From Pseudomonas sp. MYb60 (GTDB taxonomy: Bacteria; Pseudomonadota; Gammaproteobacteria; Pseudomonadales; Pseudomonadaceae), in contig NZ_PCOZ01000010.1 of assembly GCF_002979555.1 (NCBI RefSeq), forward strand, positions 1-64,000: a DNA stretch of 64,000 nt, in the 5' to 3' direction. Position numbers and translations under genes: made by a program. The first letter of the stretch is position 1; each line of letters starts with the position of its first letter. The notes beneath the pieces were generated by a model. It ran no database searches. It was not told the DNA's origin and saw only the letters and a list, made by a program, of their open reading frames with translations. Positions 7,785-15,972 of this stretch are shown piece after piece.

Positions 7785-9308
7785 ATGACCGTGATCAAGC
7801 AAGACGACCTGATTCAGAGCGTTGCCGACGCCCTGCAATTCATCTCCTATTACCACCCCGTTGATTTCATCCAGGCCATGCACGAAGCCTACCTGCGCGA
7901 AGAATCGCCAGCGGCCCGTGACTCCATCGCCCAGATCCTGATCAACTCGCGCATGTGCGCCACCGGCCATCGCCCGATCTGCCAGGACACCGGTATCGTC
8001 ACCGTGTTCGTGCGCGTGGGCATGGACGTCCGTTGGGATGGCGCCACCATGGGCCTGGACGACATGATCAACGAAGGCGTGCGTCGCGCCTACAACCTGC
8101 CGGAAAACGTCCTGCGTGCATCCATCCTCGCCGACCCGGCAGGCGCGCGTAAAAACACCAAGGACAACACCCCGGCGGTCATCCACTACTCCATCGTCCC
8201 GGGTAATACCGTGGAAGTGGACGTGGCGGCCAAGGGCGGCGGTTCCGAGAACAAGTCGAAAATGGCCATGCTCAACCCGTCCGACTCGATCGTTGACTGG
8301 GTGCTCAAGACCGTTCCGACCATGGGCGCCGGCTGGTGCCCACCGGGCATGCTCGGTATCGGCATCGGCGGCACCGCCGAGAAAGCTGCGGTGATGGCCA
8401 AGGAAGTGTTGATGGAATCCATCGACATCCACGAGCTGAAAAAACGCGGCCCGCAGAACCGCATCGAAGAGATGCGCCTGGAGCTGTTCGAGAAGGTCAA
8501 CCAACTGGGCATCGGCGCCCAGGGCCTGGGTGGCCTGACCACCGTGCTCGACGTGAAGATCATGGACTACCCGACCCACGCCGCCTCCCTGCCGGTGTGC
8601 ATGATCCCCAACTGCGCCGCCACCCGTCACGCGCACTTCGTGCTCGACGGCTCGGGCCCGGCGTCGCTGGAAGCGCCACCGCTGGACGCCTACCCGGAAA
8701 TCGTCTGGGAAGCCGGCCCGTCGGCCCGTCGCGTCAACCTCGACACCCTTACCCCGGAAGAAGTGCAGAGCTGGCAGCCGGGCGAAACCGTCCTGCTCAA
8801 CGGCAAGATGCTCACCGGTCGCGACGCCGCGCACAAGCGCATGGTCGAGATGCTGAACAAGGGCGAAACCCTGCCGGTGGACCTCAAGGGTCGCTTCATC
8901 TACTACGTCGGCCCGGTTGATCCGGTGCGCGAAGAAGTGGTTGGCCCGGCGGGCCCGACCACCGCGACGCGGATGGACAAGTTCACCCGTCAGATCCTCG
9001 AACAAACCGGCCTGTTGGGCATGATCGGCAAATCCGAGCGCGGCCCGACCGCCATCGAAGCGATCAAGGACCATAAAGCCGTGTACCTGATGGCCGTCGG
9101 CGGCGCCGCTTACCTGGTGGCGCAAGCCATCAAGAAGTCCCGCGTTGTCGCCTTCGCCGAGCTGGGTATGGAAGCGATCTACGAGTTCGACGTCAAAGAC
9201 ATGCCGGTCACCGTTGCCGTGGACAGCAAGGGCGAATCCGTCCATATCACTGGCCCTGCCATCTGGCAGAAAAAAATCAGTGAGAGCCTGGCGGTAGAAG
9301 TGCAGTAA
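7785..9308 (+). CDS. class I fumarate hydratase (iron-sulfur)
   Basis: A 507-residue class I fumarase, which carries an oxygen-sensitive [4Fe-4S] cluster and interconverts fumarate and malate in the TCA cycle. Cluster cysteines are expected in GHRPICQDTGIV, in the SLPVCMIPNC region and in the same C-terminal half of the alpha region; GGGSENKSKMAM and ATRHAHFVLDGSG are also family hallmarks. I chose ATG 7785 (MTVIKQDDL), which has GAGGAG just upstream; the in-frame ATG at 7758 lies before that ribosome site. The counterpart near pykA in P. aeruginosa is PA4333. A REPIN follows the stop. Confidence 0.93.
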   Translation: MTVIKQDDLIQSVADALQFISYYHPVDFIQAMHEAYLREESPAARDSIAQILINSRMCATGHRPICQDTGIVTVFVRVGMDVRWDGATMGLDDMINEGVRRAYNLPENVLRASILADPAGARKNTKDNTPAVIHYSIVPGNTVEVDVAAKGGGSENKSKMAMLNPSDSIVDWVLKTVPTMGAGWCPPGMLGIGIGGTAEKAAVMAKEVLMESIDIHELKKRGPQNRIEEMRLELFEKVNQLGIGAQGLGGLTTVLDVKIMDYPTHAASLPVCMIPNCAATRHAHFVLDGSGPASLEAPPLDAYPEIVWEAGPSARRVNLDTLTPEEVQSWQPGETVLLNGKMLTGRDAAHKRMVEMLNKGETLPVDLKGRFIYYVGPVDPVREEVVGPAGPTTATRMDKFTRQILEQTGLLGMIGKSERGPTAIEAIKDHKAVYLMAVGGAAYLVAQAIKKSRVVAFAELGMEAIYEFDVKDMPVTVAVDSKGESVHITGPAIWQKKISESLAVEVQ

Positions 9309-9328
9309 GCACTTTCCCGGCAAAAAAA

Positions 9329-9418
9329 TGTGGGAGGGGGCTTGCCCCCGATCGCGCAGTATCAGTCAACACATTCGGTGACTGACACTGCGCTATCGGG
9401 AGCAAGCCCCCTCCCACA
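9329..9418. repeat. REPIN (two inverted REP sequences)
   Basis: The left arm GTGGGAGGGGGCTTGCCCCC and the right arm GGGAGCAAGCCCCCTCCCAC face each other around a central imperfect palindrome containing TCAGTCA and TGACTGA. This is the standard REPIN layout of fluorescent pseudomonads. It sits between fumarase and the sensor kinase gene. Confidence 0.93.
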
Positions 9419-9460
9419 ATGGTATGGTGCACTCCCCTCACTGCACCTGCTCATCCCCGT

Positions 9461-11227
9461 ATGATCGTGATCCCCCGCCCCCTGCGCCTGACCTTCTATT
9501 CCCTGTTGATCATCGCCGGTGCGGTGCTGGCTGCCGCCCTGGCTACCCGTCATGCCGAACGCCAGGCGTTGGTAGACGACGCCGCTCGCGCCAACCAGCA
9601 ATTAGCGCTGTACGCCAATTCCCTGCACACCTTGATCGAACGCTACCGCGCCCTGCCCGCGGTACTGGCGCTGGACTCGGAGATGATCAGCGCGTTGAAG
9701 GGCCCGCTGGACGCTGTCACCCAGGACGTACTCAACCGCAAGCTGGAGCGCATCAACGGCGCGGCGCAATCTTCCACGCTTGAGCTGATGGACCGCACCG
9801 GCCTGGCCGTGGCCGCCAGTAACTGGAACCTGCCCAGCAGTTACGTTGGCCACAACTACGCGTTTCGCCCTTATTTCAGCCAGACCCTGAGCCAGGGCAC
9901 CGGTCGCTTTTACGCGGTGGGAGTGACCACCGGCGTGCCGGGGTACTTCCTCTCCAGCGCCGTGCTCGATGAGCACGAGCAGTTCCTCGGCGCCATGGTG
10001 GTCAAGCTGGAGTTCCCGGAGCTTGAGCGCGAATGGGCCCAGGGCAATGACTTGCTGCTGGTCAGCGACGCCCGGGGCATCGTGTTTATCGCCAATCAAC
10101 CCGGATGGCGTTATCGCAACCTGCGGCCGCTGTCCGCCAACGATCTGGCAGAGCTCAAGGCCACCCGCCAATATGACAAGAAGCAACTGCAACCTCTGGA
10201 CACCCAGGCGTTGCAACGTTTCGACGACAACAGCCACTTGGTACGCGTCAATGGCCCCGACGGCAATGCCAATTACATCTGGGAATCCCTGCCGCTCAAA
10301 GCCGAAGGCTGGACCTTGCACCTGTTGCGCAAGCCGCAGTTTGCGTTTGAGGACCAGCGCAATGCCGGCCTTGCCGCCGCCGGATCCTGGCTGGCGCTGG
10401 TGTTTCTGGCGCTGTTCCTGAACCAACGCTGGCGCCTGGCCAGGATGCGCCAACGCAGTCGCGCAGAGCTTGAGCAACTGGTGGAAGAACGCACCCAGGC
10501 CCTGCGCACGGCCCAGGACGGACTGGTGCAATCGGCCAAGCTGGCAGCACTGGGGCAGATGTCCGCCGCGCTCGCGCACGAGATCAACCAGCCACTGACC
10601 GCCCAGCGCATGCAGCTGGCGACCTTGCGCCTGTTGCTCGACCACGGTCGTGTCGACGATGCCTACAAGGCCCTGACCCCGCTGGACGAAATGCTCACGC
10701 GCATGGCCGCGCTCACCGGCCATCTCAAGACCTTCGCACGCAAGAGCCCCAGCGGCCTGCGCGAACGGCTGGATCTGGCCAGGGTGGTCGACCAGTCCCT
10801 GCACTTGCTCGACGCGCGACTGCGTGATGAAGGCATTGGCGTGGTGCTGGACCTGACCCGACCGGCGTGGGTACGTGGCGACGCGATCCGCCTGGAACAA
10901 GTGTTGATCAACCTGCTGCGCAACGCCCTCGACGCCATGACCGACAAACCGCGCAAACGCCTTGAAATCCGCCTGCACGCCGACCAACAGTTGTGGCGAT
11001 TGAGCGTCAGCGACAGCGGCGGCGGGATTGCCGAGGACCACCTCACCAGTGTGTTCGACCCGTTCTTCACCACCAAGCCGGTGGGTGACGGGCTCGGTTT
11101 GGGGCTGGCCGTGTCCTACGCTATCGTGCACGAACTGGGCGGACGCCTGACCGCCGGCAACCAGGGCGACGGTGCCGTGTTCACCCTCACCCTGCCTATC
11201 GCGCTGGAGACACCCGAGCCATGTTGA
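9461..11227 (+). CDS. dctB: DctB/MifS-type sensor histidine kinase
   Basis: A 588-residue membrane sensor kinase. Order: first membrane helix (about residues 8-27), a periplasmic double-PAS/Cache-like sensor (VGHNYAFRPYFSQTLSQG, then GVPGYFLSSAV) typical of DctB C4-dicarboxylate sensors, second helix at about 305-325, a coiled-coil linker, the phospho-acceptor box ALAHEINQPL (His near residue 371), the N box LINLLRNALDAM and G boxes DSGGGIAE and GLGLGLAVSY. The stop overlaps the regulator gene by 7 bases. A KgtP-type permease downstream suggests the 2-oxoglutarate-sensing MifS branch rather than a C4-dicarboxylate sensor; sequence alone cannot settle that. The start at 9461 follows the REPIN closely and has no strong ribosome site. 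Confidence 0.88.
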   Translation: MIVIPRPLRLTFYSLLIIAGAVLAAALATRHAERQALVDDAARANQQLALYANSLHTLIERYRALPAVLALDSEMISALKGPLDAVTQDVLNRKLERINGAAQSSTLELMDRTGLAVAASNWNLPSSYVGHNYAFRPYFSQTLSQGTGRFYAVGVTTGVPGYFLSSAVLDEHEQFLGAMVVKLEFPELEREWAQGNDLLLVSDARGIVFIANQPGWRYRNLRPLSANDLAELKATRQYDKKQLQPLDTQALQRFDDNSHLVRVNGPDGNANYIWESLPLKAEGWTLHLLRKPQFAFEDQRNAGLAAAGSWLALVFLALFLNQRWRLARMRQRSRAELEQLVEERTQALRTAQDGLVQSAKLAALGQMSAALAHEINQPLTAQRMQLATLRLLLDHGRVDDAYKALTPLDEMLTRMAALTGHLKTFARKSPSGLRERLDLARVVDQSLHLLDARLRDEGIGVVLDLTRPAWVRGDAIRLEQVLINLLRNALDAMTDKPRKRLEIRLHADQQLWRLSVSDSGGGIAEDHLTSVFDPFFTTKPVGDGLGLGLAVSYAIVHELGGRLTAGNQGDGAVFTLTLPIALETPEPC

Positions 11228-12546
11228 ATGCGGTGATTGTGGTCGATGATGAAGCGAGCATTCTTACGGCTGTCGAACAGTGGTTGAGCCTGTCTGGGTT
11301 TGACGTGCAGGTGTTCAGCCGCGCCGAAGAATGCCTGGCGCAATTGCCCAGGGACTTTCCCGGGGTGATCCTGAGCGACGTGCGCATGCCCGGTCTCGGT
11401 GGCCTCGAACTGCTGGCCGAGGTGCAGCGCCGCGACGCCGACCTGCCGGTGATCCTGCTCACCGGCCACGGCGATGTGCCGATGGCGGTCGAAGCCATGC
11501 GTGACGGCGCCTACGACTTTCTGGAAAAACCCTTCAGCCCCGATGCCCTGCTCAACAGCCTGCGCCGAGCCTTGGATAAACGCGGGCTGATTCTGGAAAA
11601 CCGGCGCCTGCATCAACAGGCCGACCAGAAGGCCCAATTGGAATCCAGCCTGCTCGGCGTTTCCCGCAGCTTGCAGACCCTGCGCCGCCAGGTGCTGGAT
11701 CTGGCGAGCCTGCCGGTCAACGTACTGATCCGGGGCGAAACCGGCAGCGGCAAGGAGCTGGTCGCGCGCTGCCTGCATGATTTTGGCCCGCGGGCGAAAA
11801 AAGCTTTTGTGGCGCTCAACTGTGCGGCCATCCCCGAGCAGTTGTTTGAAGCCGAGCTGTTCGGCCACGAAAGCGGTGCGTTCACCGGCGCTCAGGGCAA
11901 GCGCATCGGCAAGCTGGAATATGCCCACGGCGGCACGTTGTTCCTCGATGAAATCGAAAGCATGCCGCTGGCCCAGCAAGTCAAACTGCTGCGGGTGCTG
12001 CAGGAGCAGAAATTGGAACGGCTGGGGTCCAACCAGAGTATCGCGGTGGATTTGCGCATCATCGCCGCCACCAAGCCGGACTTGCTGGAAGAGGCCCGCG
12101 CCGGACGCTTTCGCGAAGACCTGGCTTATCGGCTGAACGTGGCACAACTGCGCCTGCCTGCGCTGCGCGAGCGCCGCGAAGATATTCCGCTGCTGTTCGA
12201 TCACTTTGCCTACAGCGCCGCTCAGCGCATGGGCCGCAACGTCGAGCCGATGAGCGGCGCCCAACTGGGGCGACTGCTCAGCCATGACTGGCCAGGCAAT
12301 GTACGTGAACTGGCGAACTTCGCCGAACGCCAGGTGCTTGGCCTCGGCGAGCCGGAGCCGGAGGCGATCGAGCCAGGGCAGTCGTTGGCGGCGCAGCAGG
12401 AGGCGTTCGAAGCGCATTGCCTGAAAGGCGCGTTGACCCGGCACAAAGGCGATATCAAGGCGGTGCTGGCGGAGCTGCAACTGCCGCGGCGCACGTTGAA
12501 TGAGAAGATGCAACGGCATGGGTTGGTGCGAGAGATGTTTCTCTAG
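11221..12546 (+). CDS. dctD: DctD/MifR-type sigma-54-dependent response regulator
   Basis: A 441-residue NtrC-family regulator. The receiver domain has its phospho-acceptor Asp53 in ILSDVRMPG. The AAA+ domain has Walker A GETGSGKE, the sigma-54 contact loop ESGAFTGAQ and Walker B GGTLFLDEIESMP. A C-terminal Fis-type helix-turn-helix (AVLAELQLPRRTLNEKMQ) binds DNA. Phosphorylated by the upstream kinase, it should activate RNA polymerase-sigma-54 at a distant promoter. The obvious target is the downstream permease gene, which has a near-consensus -24/-12 promoter. The DctD versus MifR assignment depends on the kinase's ligand; the context favours MifR-like control of 2-oxoglutarate uptake. Confidence 0.92.
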   Translation: MLNAVIVVDDEASILTAVEQWLSLSGFDVQVFSRAEECLAQLPRDFPGVILSDVRMPGLGGLELLAEVQRRDADLPVILLTGHGDVPMAVEAMRDGAYDFLEKPFSPDALLNSLRRALDKRGLILENRRLHQQADQKAQLESSLLGVSRSLQTLRRQVLDLASLPVNVLIRGETGSGKELVARCLHDFGPRAKKAFVALNCAAIPEQLFEAELFGHESGAFTGAQGKRIGKLEYAHGGTLFLDEIESMPLAQQVKLLRVLQEQKLERLGSNQSIAVDLRIIAATKPDLLEEARAGRFREDLAYRLNVAQLRLPALRERREDIPLLFDHFAYSAAQRMGRNVEPMSGAQLGRLLSHDWPGNVRELANFAERQVLGLGEPEPEAIEPGQSLAAQQEAFEAHCLKGALTRHKGDIKAVLAELQLPRRTLNEKMQRHGLVREMFL

Positions 12547-12575
12547 GCCAATTTTTTATCGCCTGACAGGCCGCC

Positions 12576-12657
12576 ATCGGGGGCAAGCCCCCTCCCACAT
12601 TCGACCGAGTTCCAAATGTGGAATACGGTCACGTGTGGAAGGGGGCTAGCCCCCGAT
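12576..12657. repeat. pair of inverted REP sequences (opposite orientation to the usual REPIN)
   Basis: ATCGGGGGCAAGCCCCCTCC comes first, and AAGGGGGCTAGCCCCCGAT follows on the other side of a spacer. The arms point outward, the reverse of the arrangement at 9329 and 59845. The second unit carries CTAG in its loop instead of CTTG. Located between the regulator gene and the permease promoter. Confidence 0.85.
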
Positions 12658-12673
12658 GAGGCCGGCCGCCATA

Positions 12674-12687
12674 AGCGGATTTCCGCT
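12674..12687. promoter_or_regulatory. candidate upstream activator site for the DctD/MifR-type regulator
   Basis: A perfect palindrome AGCGGATTTCCGCT centred about 82 bases upstream of the -24 element of the permease promoter. A further half-site TTCCGCT lies at 12713-12719. Spacing fits an enhancer-type site for an NtrC-family activator. Assignment to the adjacent regulator is inference. Confidence 0.45.
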
Positions 12688-12762
12688 CATCACCCTGTAA
12701 TCATCAGCAACATTCCGCTCAAAAAAATCTTCCAACCCTTCTAGGCCGGGCCTTCGTCCACC

Positions 12763-12778
12763 TGGCACAGCTCCTGCT
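12763..12778 (+). promoter_or_regulatory. sigma-54 (-24/-12) promoter of the permease gene
   Basis: TGGCACAGCTCCTGCT matches the consensus TGGCACG-N4-TTGCW at all but two positions, with the required GG-to-GC spacing. The predicted transcription start is near 12789, about 50 bases before the permease start codon. Confidence 0.85.
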
Positions 12779-12839
12779 ATAGCCCAGCAAGGCTGCGCAC
12801 GCGCCGCTCCACAAAAACAATTAGATGAAGGATCCTTCA

Positions 12840-14159
12840 ATGGATAACTCCAACGCCCTGCCTCTGGGGTCGGCGGCCGCGCCGACGAAAGAGCGCACCA
12901 CCTCCAGCCGCATCAAATCGATTTTCAGTGGTTCCGTCGGCAACATGGTCGAGTGGTACGACTGGTACGTGTATGCAGCCTTTTCACTGTACTTCGCCAA
13001 GACCTTCTTCCCGAAGGGCGACACCACCGCCCAACTGCTCAACACCGCCGCAATCTTCGCCGTGGGCTTCCTGATGCGTCCGATCGGTGGCTGGCTGATG
13101 GGCCTCTACGCCGACAAGGTCGGGCGTAAGAAAGCCTTGATGGCCTCGGTCTACCTGATGTGTTTCGGCTCGCTGCTGATTGCGCTGAGCCCGGGTTATG
13201 AAATCATTGGTATCGGCGCGCCGATCCTGCTGGTATTCGCCCGCTTGCTGCAGGGGCTGTCGGTGGGTGGCGAATACGGCACCTCCGCTACTTACCTCAG
13301 CGAGATGGCCACCAAGGAGCGCCGTGGTTTCTACTCCAGCTTCCAGTACGTGACCCTGATCTCCGGCCAGCTCATCGCCCTCGGCGTGCTGATCGTGCTG
13401 CAACAACTGCTGACCACTGAACAACTGTACGCCTGGGGCTGGCGCATCCCGTTCGCCATCGGCGCCCTGTGCGCGGTAGTGGCGCTGTACCTGCGTCGTG
13501 GCATGGAAGAAACCGAGTCGTTCACCAAGAAGGCAAAAGCCAAGGAAAGCGCCATGCGCACCTTGATGCGCCATCCCAAGGAACTGATGACCGTGGTCGG
13601 CCTGACCATGGGCGGTACGCTGGCGTTCTACACCTACACCACCTACATGCAGAAATACCTGGTGAACACCGTCGGCATGAGCATCTCCGACTCCACCACG
13701 ATTTCAGCCGCGACCCTGTTCCTGTTCATGTGCCTGCAACCGATTATCGGCGGGCTGTCGGACAAGGTCGGCCGTCGTCCGATCCTGATCGCCTTCGGTG
13801 TGCTCGGCACCCTGTGCACCGTGCCCATCCTCACCACCCTGCACACCATCCAGACCTGGTGGGGTGCGTTCTTCCTGATCATGGCGGCACTGATCATCGT
13901 CAGCGGCTACACCTCGATCAATGCGGTGGTGAAGGCTGAATTGTTCCCTACCGAAATCCGCGCCCTGGGCGTCGGCCTGCCGTATGCCCTGACCGTGTCG
14001 ATCTTCGGCGGTACCGCTGAATACATCGCGCTGTGGTTCAAGAGCATCGGCATGGAAACCGGCTACTACTGGTACGTGACCGGGTGTATTGCGGTGTCGT
14101 TGCTGGTGTACGTGACCATGAAGGACACGCGCAAGCACTCGCGTATCACCACCGACTAA
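12840..14159 (+). CDS. kgtP: MFS 2-oxoglutarate/dicarboxylate permease (KgtP type)
   Basis: A 439-residue inner-membrane symporter of the metabolite:H+ symport family, with about 12 hydrophobic segments. Family signatures: GNMVEWYDWYVYA at the first helix, RPIGGWLMGLYADKVGRKKAL between helices 2 and 3, RLLQGLSVGGEYG, and KVGRRPIL in the second half. The close match in pattern is to KgtP alpha-ketoglutarate permease. ATG 12840 is preferred over the in-frame ATG at 12825 because a GAAGGA ribosome site lies between them. It is preceded by a sigma-54 promoter and the paired regulator genes. An AANAANAA motif (AAAAACAA, 12813-12820), as bound by Hfq/Crc, lies in the leader. A REPIN follows. Confidence 0.88.
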   Translation: MDNSNALPLGSAAAPTKERTTSSRIKSIFSGSVGNMVEWYDWYVYAAFSLYFAKTFFPKGDTTAQLLNTAAIFAVGFLMRPIGGWLMGLYADKVGRKKALMASVYLMCFGSLLIALSPGYEIIGIGAPILLVFARLLQGLSVGGEYGTSATYLSEMATKERRGFYSSFQYVTLISGQLIALGVLIVLQQLLTTEQLYAWGWRIPFAIGALCAVVALYLRRGMEETESFTKKAKAKESAMRTLMRHPKELMTVVGLTMGGTLAFYTYTTYMQKYLVNTVGMSISDSTTISAATLFLFMCLQPIIGGLSDKVGRRPILIAFGVLGTLCTVPILTTLHTIQTWWGAFFLIMAALIIVSGYTSINAVVKAELFPTEIRALGVGLPYALTVSIFGGTAEYIALWFKSIGMETGYYWYVTGCIAVSLLVYVTMKDTRKHSRITTD

Positions 14160-14173
14160 CTCTATGGGCTTCA

Positions 14174-14260
14174 GTGGGAGCTGGCTTGCCGGCGATAGCA
14201 TCATCTCGGCGCACCTGAAAAACCGAGGTGCCTGCGTCGCGGGCAAGCCCGGCTCCCACA
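14174..14260. repeat. REPIN
   Basis: Arms GTGGGAGCTGGCTTGCCGGC and GGGCAAGCCCGGCTCCCAC enclose a central palindrome CTCGG...CCGAG. Located between the permease and flavin reductase genes. Confidence 0.88.
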
Positions 14261-14318
14261 CAACCATGCTTCCACTTTGGTTATGATGTCTGCTCCGAAA
14301 TCGAGAGCAGAACCGGCC

Positions 14319-14951
14319 ATGTCCGACGATATCCATTTTTACGAACCCGCCAACGGCCACGGCCTGCCACACGATCCGTTCAACGCTATCGTCGGCCCAC
14401 GGCCGATCGGATGGATCTCGTCCCACGACAGCGAAGGCCGCCTGAACCTGGCGCCCTACAGCTTCTTCAATGCGTTCAACTACATCCCGCCGATCATCGG
14501 GTTTTCCAGTGTCGGGCGCAAAGACAGCCTGAACAATATCGAGCAGACCGGCGAGTTCGTCTGGAACCTGGCAACCCGCCCGTTGGCCGAGCAGATGAAC
14601 CAGAGCTGCGCAGCGGTTTCGCCCGAGGTCAATGAGTTCGAATTGTCCGGCCTGACGCCAGTGGCTTCAAAGATCGTGGGCGTGCCGCGTGTGGGCGAGA
14701 GCCCGGTGTCGTTTGAATGCAAGGTCACGCAGATCATCCAACTGCAACGTGCTGACAAAGCGTTGGTGCCGAGCTGGCTGGTGCTGGGTGAAGTGGTGGC
14801 GGTGCATATCGCCAAGTGGCTGCTCAAGGATGGCATCTACGACACGGCCGCTGCCGAGCCGATCCTGCGCGGTGGCGGGCCGGCGGATTATTTCCAGCTG
14901 GGGCCAGAAGCGCTGTTCAAGATGTACCGCCCAGGTGCCACTCGCCCCTGA
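14319..14951 (+). CDS. flavin reductase-like / FMN-binding split-barrel protein
   Basis: A 210-residue protein of the flavin reductase-like (FMN-binding split barrel, DUF447-type) family. Hallmarks: PFNAIVGPRPIGWISSHDSEG near the N-terminus, LAPYSFFNAFNYIPPIIGFS, and the C-terminal hydrophobic LVLGEVVAVHI strand. Members bind FMN and are NAD(P)H:flavin oxidoreductases or uncharacterised flavoproteins. I chose ATG 14319 (MSDDIHFYEP), where family similarity begins; an extension to 14277 reads through a leader. Convergent with the small gene at 15018; a REP hairpin separates them. No operon partner indicates its substrate. Confidence 0.85.
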   Translation: MSDDIHFYEPANGHGLPHDPFNAIVGPRPIGWISSHDSEGRLNLAPYSFFNAFNYIPPIIGFSSVGRKDSLNNIEQTGEFVWNLATRPLAEQMNQSCAAVSPEVNEFELSGLTPVASKIVGVPRVGESPVSFECKVTQIIQLQRADKALVPSWLVLGEVVAVHIAKWLLKDGIYDTAAAEPILRGGGPADYFQLGPEALFKMYRPGATRP

Positions 14952-14969
14952 CTGAAATGCGATTAAAAC

Positions 14970-14998
14970 TGTGGGAGGGGGCAAGCCCCCCTCCCACA
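14970..14998. repeat. single REP hairpin between convergent genes
   Basis: GTGGGAGGGGG / CCCCCTCCCAC is an 11-base-pair perfect stem around CAAGC. It lies between two convergent genes and could act as a bidirectional transcript end. Confidence 0.85.
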
Positions 14999-15017
14999 TT
15001 CGAACGAGTAGTATTTT

Positions 15018-15263
15018 TTAGAATGTGGCGGGTGCCCAGGAAAGCTGGCCTTCTTCATCCACATCTACTAGCCGCTCCAACTGCAACGTTGCCGCATCAT
15101 CGGCATCGGATGCCGTCTTGAACCTCTGCCCATCAAGAATCTTGTGAAACCTTGGCGCCCCCATGCCATCCAGTGCCTTGACGGCGACGGCGGCGCTGTA
15201 GCCGCCCTCCCCCGGTACGACGGCGGAAACGGCTTCGTGGTGGGCAAATTGTTTACGTGCCAT
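15018..15263 (-). CDS. small conserved hypothetical protein
   Basis: An 81-residue protein with no recognised domain: MARKQFAHHEAVSAVVPGEG, an Ala/Val-rich strand, KILDGQRFKTASDADDAA and a short acidic tail (VDVDEEGQLSW). No signal peptide or membrane segment. I chose ATG 15263; an in-frame ATG 33 bases upstream is possible. The codon use resembles the neighbours. It resembles small Pseudomonas proteins of unknown function, and no role can be inferred. Confidence 0.65.
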   Translation of the reverse strand: MARKQFAHHEAVSAVVPGEGGYSAAVAVKALDGMGAPRFHKILDGQRFKTASDADDAATLQLERLVDVDEEGQLSWAPATF

Positions 15264-15304
15264 GTTGCAGGTCCTGGCCAATGGAAAGTCGGCCATTCTA
15301 AACC

Positions 15305-15646
15305 CTAACCCGCCAGTTGCAGGTACTCACCATAGGCATTGACGGCCGATGCGTCGGTAAAGGTCTGGAAATCCATGCTGCGGACCACCATGTCGTTCAA
15401 CAACTCGGTGAAGATCACCAGGGCCGGCGAGTTGAAATAGGCGCTCATGGCCTGCTCGCTGCTCCAGAAACCCGAGACCAGCCACACATCGTCGTCAACC
15501 TGGGACTGCTGCAACGAAAACTGCAGGCAGCCAGACGCTTGGCGACCCGGTTCGATCAAACTGCTCAAACGTGCACCGAGTTCGGTGCTGCACCCGGTGC
15601 GGGCGCGAATAAAGGCCATATGGCTCGCGGGAATGGGGGTGGACAT
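15305..15646 (-). CDS. antibiotic biosynthesis monooxygenase (ABM)-fold protein
   Basis: A 113-residue protein with a dimeric alpha-beta barrel (ABM-like) pattern: HMAFIRARTGCSTELGARLS, CLQFSLQQSQVDDDVWLVSG, then FWSSEQAMSAYFNSPALVIF. Such small proteins are cofactor-free monooxygenases, heme-degrading relatives or simple stress proteins. The start at 15646 has a GGGAGA ribosome site; the longer frame to 15712 lacks one. It lies 41 bases upstream of the 81-residue gene on the same strand, so the two may be co-transcribed. Substrate unknown. Confidence 0.78.
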   Translation of the reverse strand: MSTPIPASHMAFIRARTGCSTELGARLSSLIEPGRQASGCLQFSLQQSQVDDDVWLVSGFWSSEQAMSAYFNSPALVIFTELLNDMVVRSMDFQTFTDASAVNAYGEYLQLAG

Positions 15647-15972
15647 GTTCGACTCTCCCGTTGAGAAGTGATGCTCGGCAAGCACTGTGAGGGCGTGTTG
15701 CCACAGGATCAAAGATACCGGTGCAGTTGCCAGCGCGGTTAGTCGATTCCTGCCGGCTTATTGCACAATCCTGCCAGAAGCATAGTGAGGACGATGGCAG
15801 CGCCGGCCCACGCCGAACGCCAAGGCCTTGTATCAGGCACAAGACGGCCGCTGCCCTTGCCTGATTCACGACGAGGCGCAGGATCAGGCAAGGATTGTGC
15901 AGAATCGACATAACACTTTTGCACACCCACCGTTAAGCTGGGCCCATCAGAAAAGCCTGCAGAGGACGCCCC
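15647..15972. other. gene-free region upstream of the AraC-type regulator, rich in inverted repeats
   Basis: This 326-base gap holds no convincing gene. It has a perfect repeat CTTGCCTGAT (15856-15865) / ATCAGGCAAG (15883-15892), and a longer-range pair GCACAATCCT (15763-15772) / AGGATTGTGC (15891-15900). The second arms of both repeats overlap by two bases, suggesting operators or alternative hairpins. The promoters of both divergent genes must lie here. Confidence 0.5.

Noticed and set aside
5021..9308. Looked for a GGDEF cyclase (SadC type) between the reductase and fumarase genes as in P. aeruginosa
   Set aside because: The gap of 217 bases contains only a hairpin and promoter region; the gene is simply not here, which may reflect different gene order.
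7674..9323. 549-codon open frame antisense to fumarase
   Set aside because: Composition typical of antisense frames; the plus strand encodes a full-length fumarase with all motifs.
15739..15926. Minus-strand peptide ending in a hydrophobic LTMLLAGLC stretch that resembles a lipobox
   Set aside because: No suitable start codon or ribosome site precedes it, and the region is better explained by inverted repeats.
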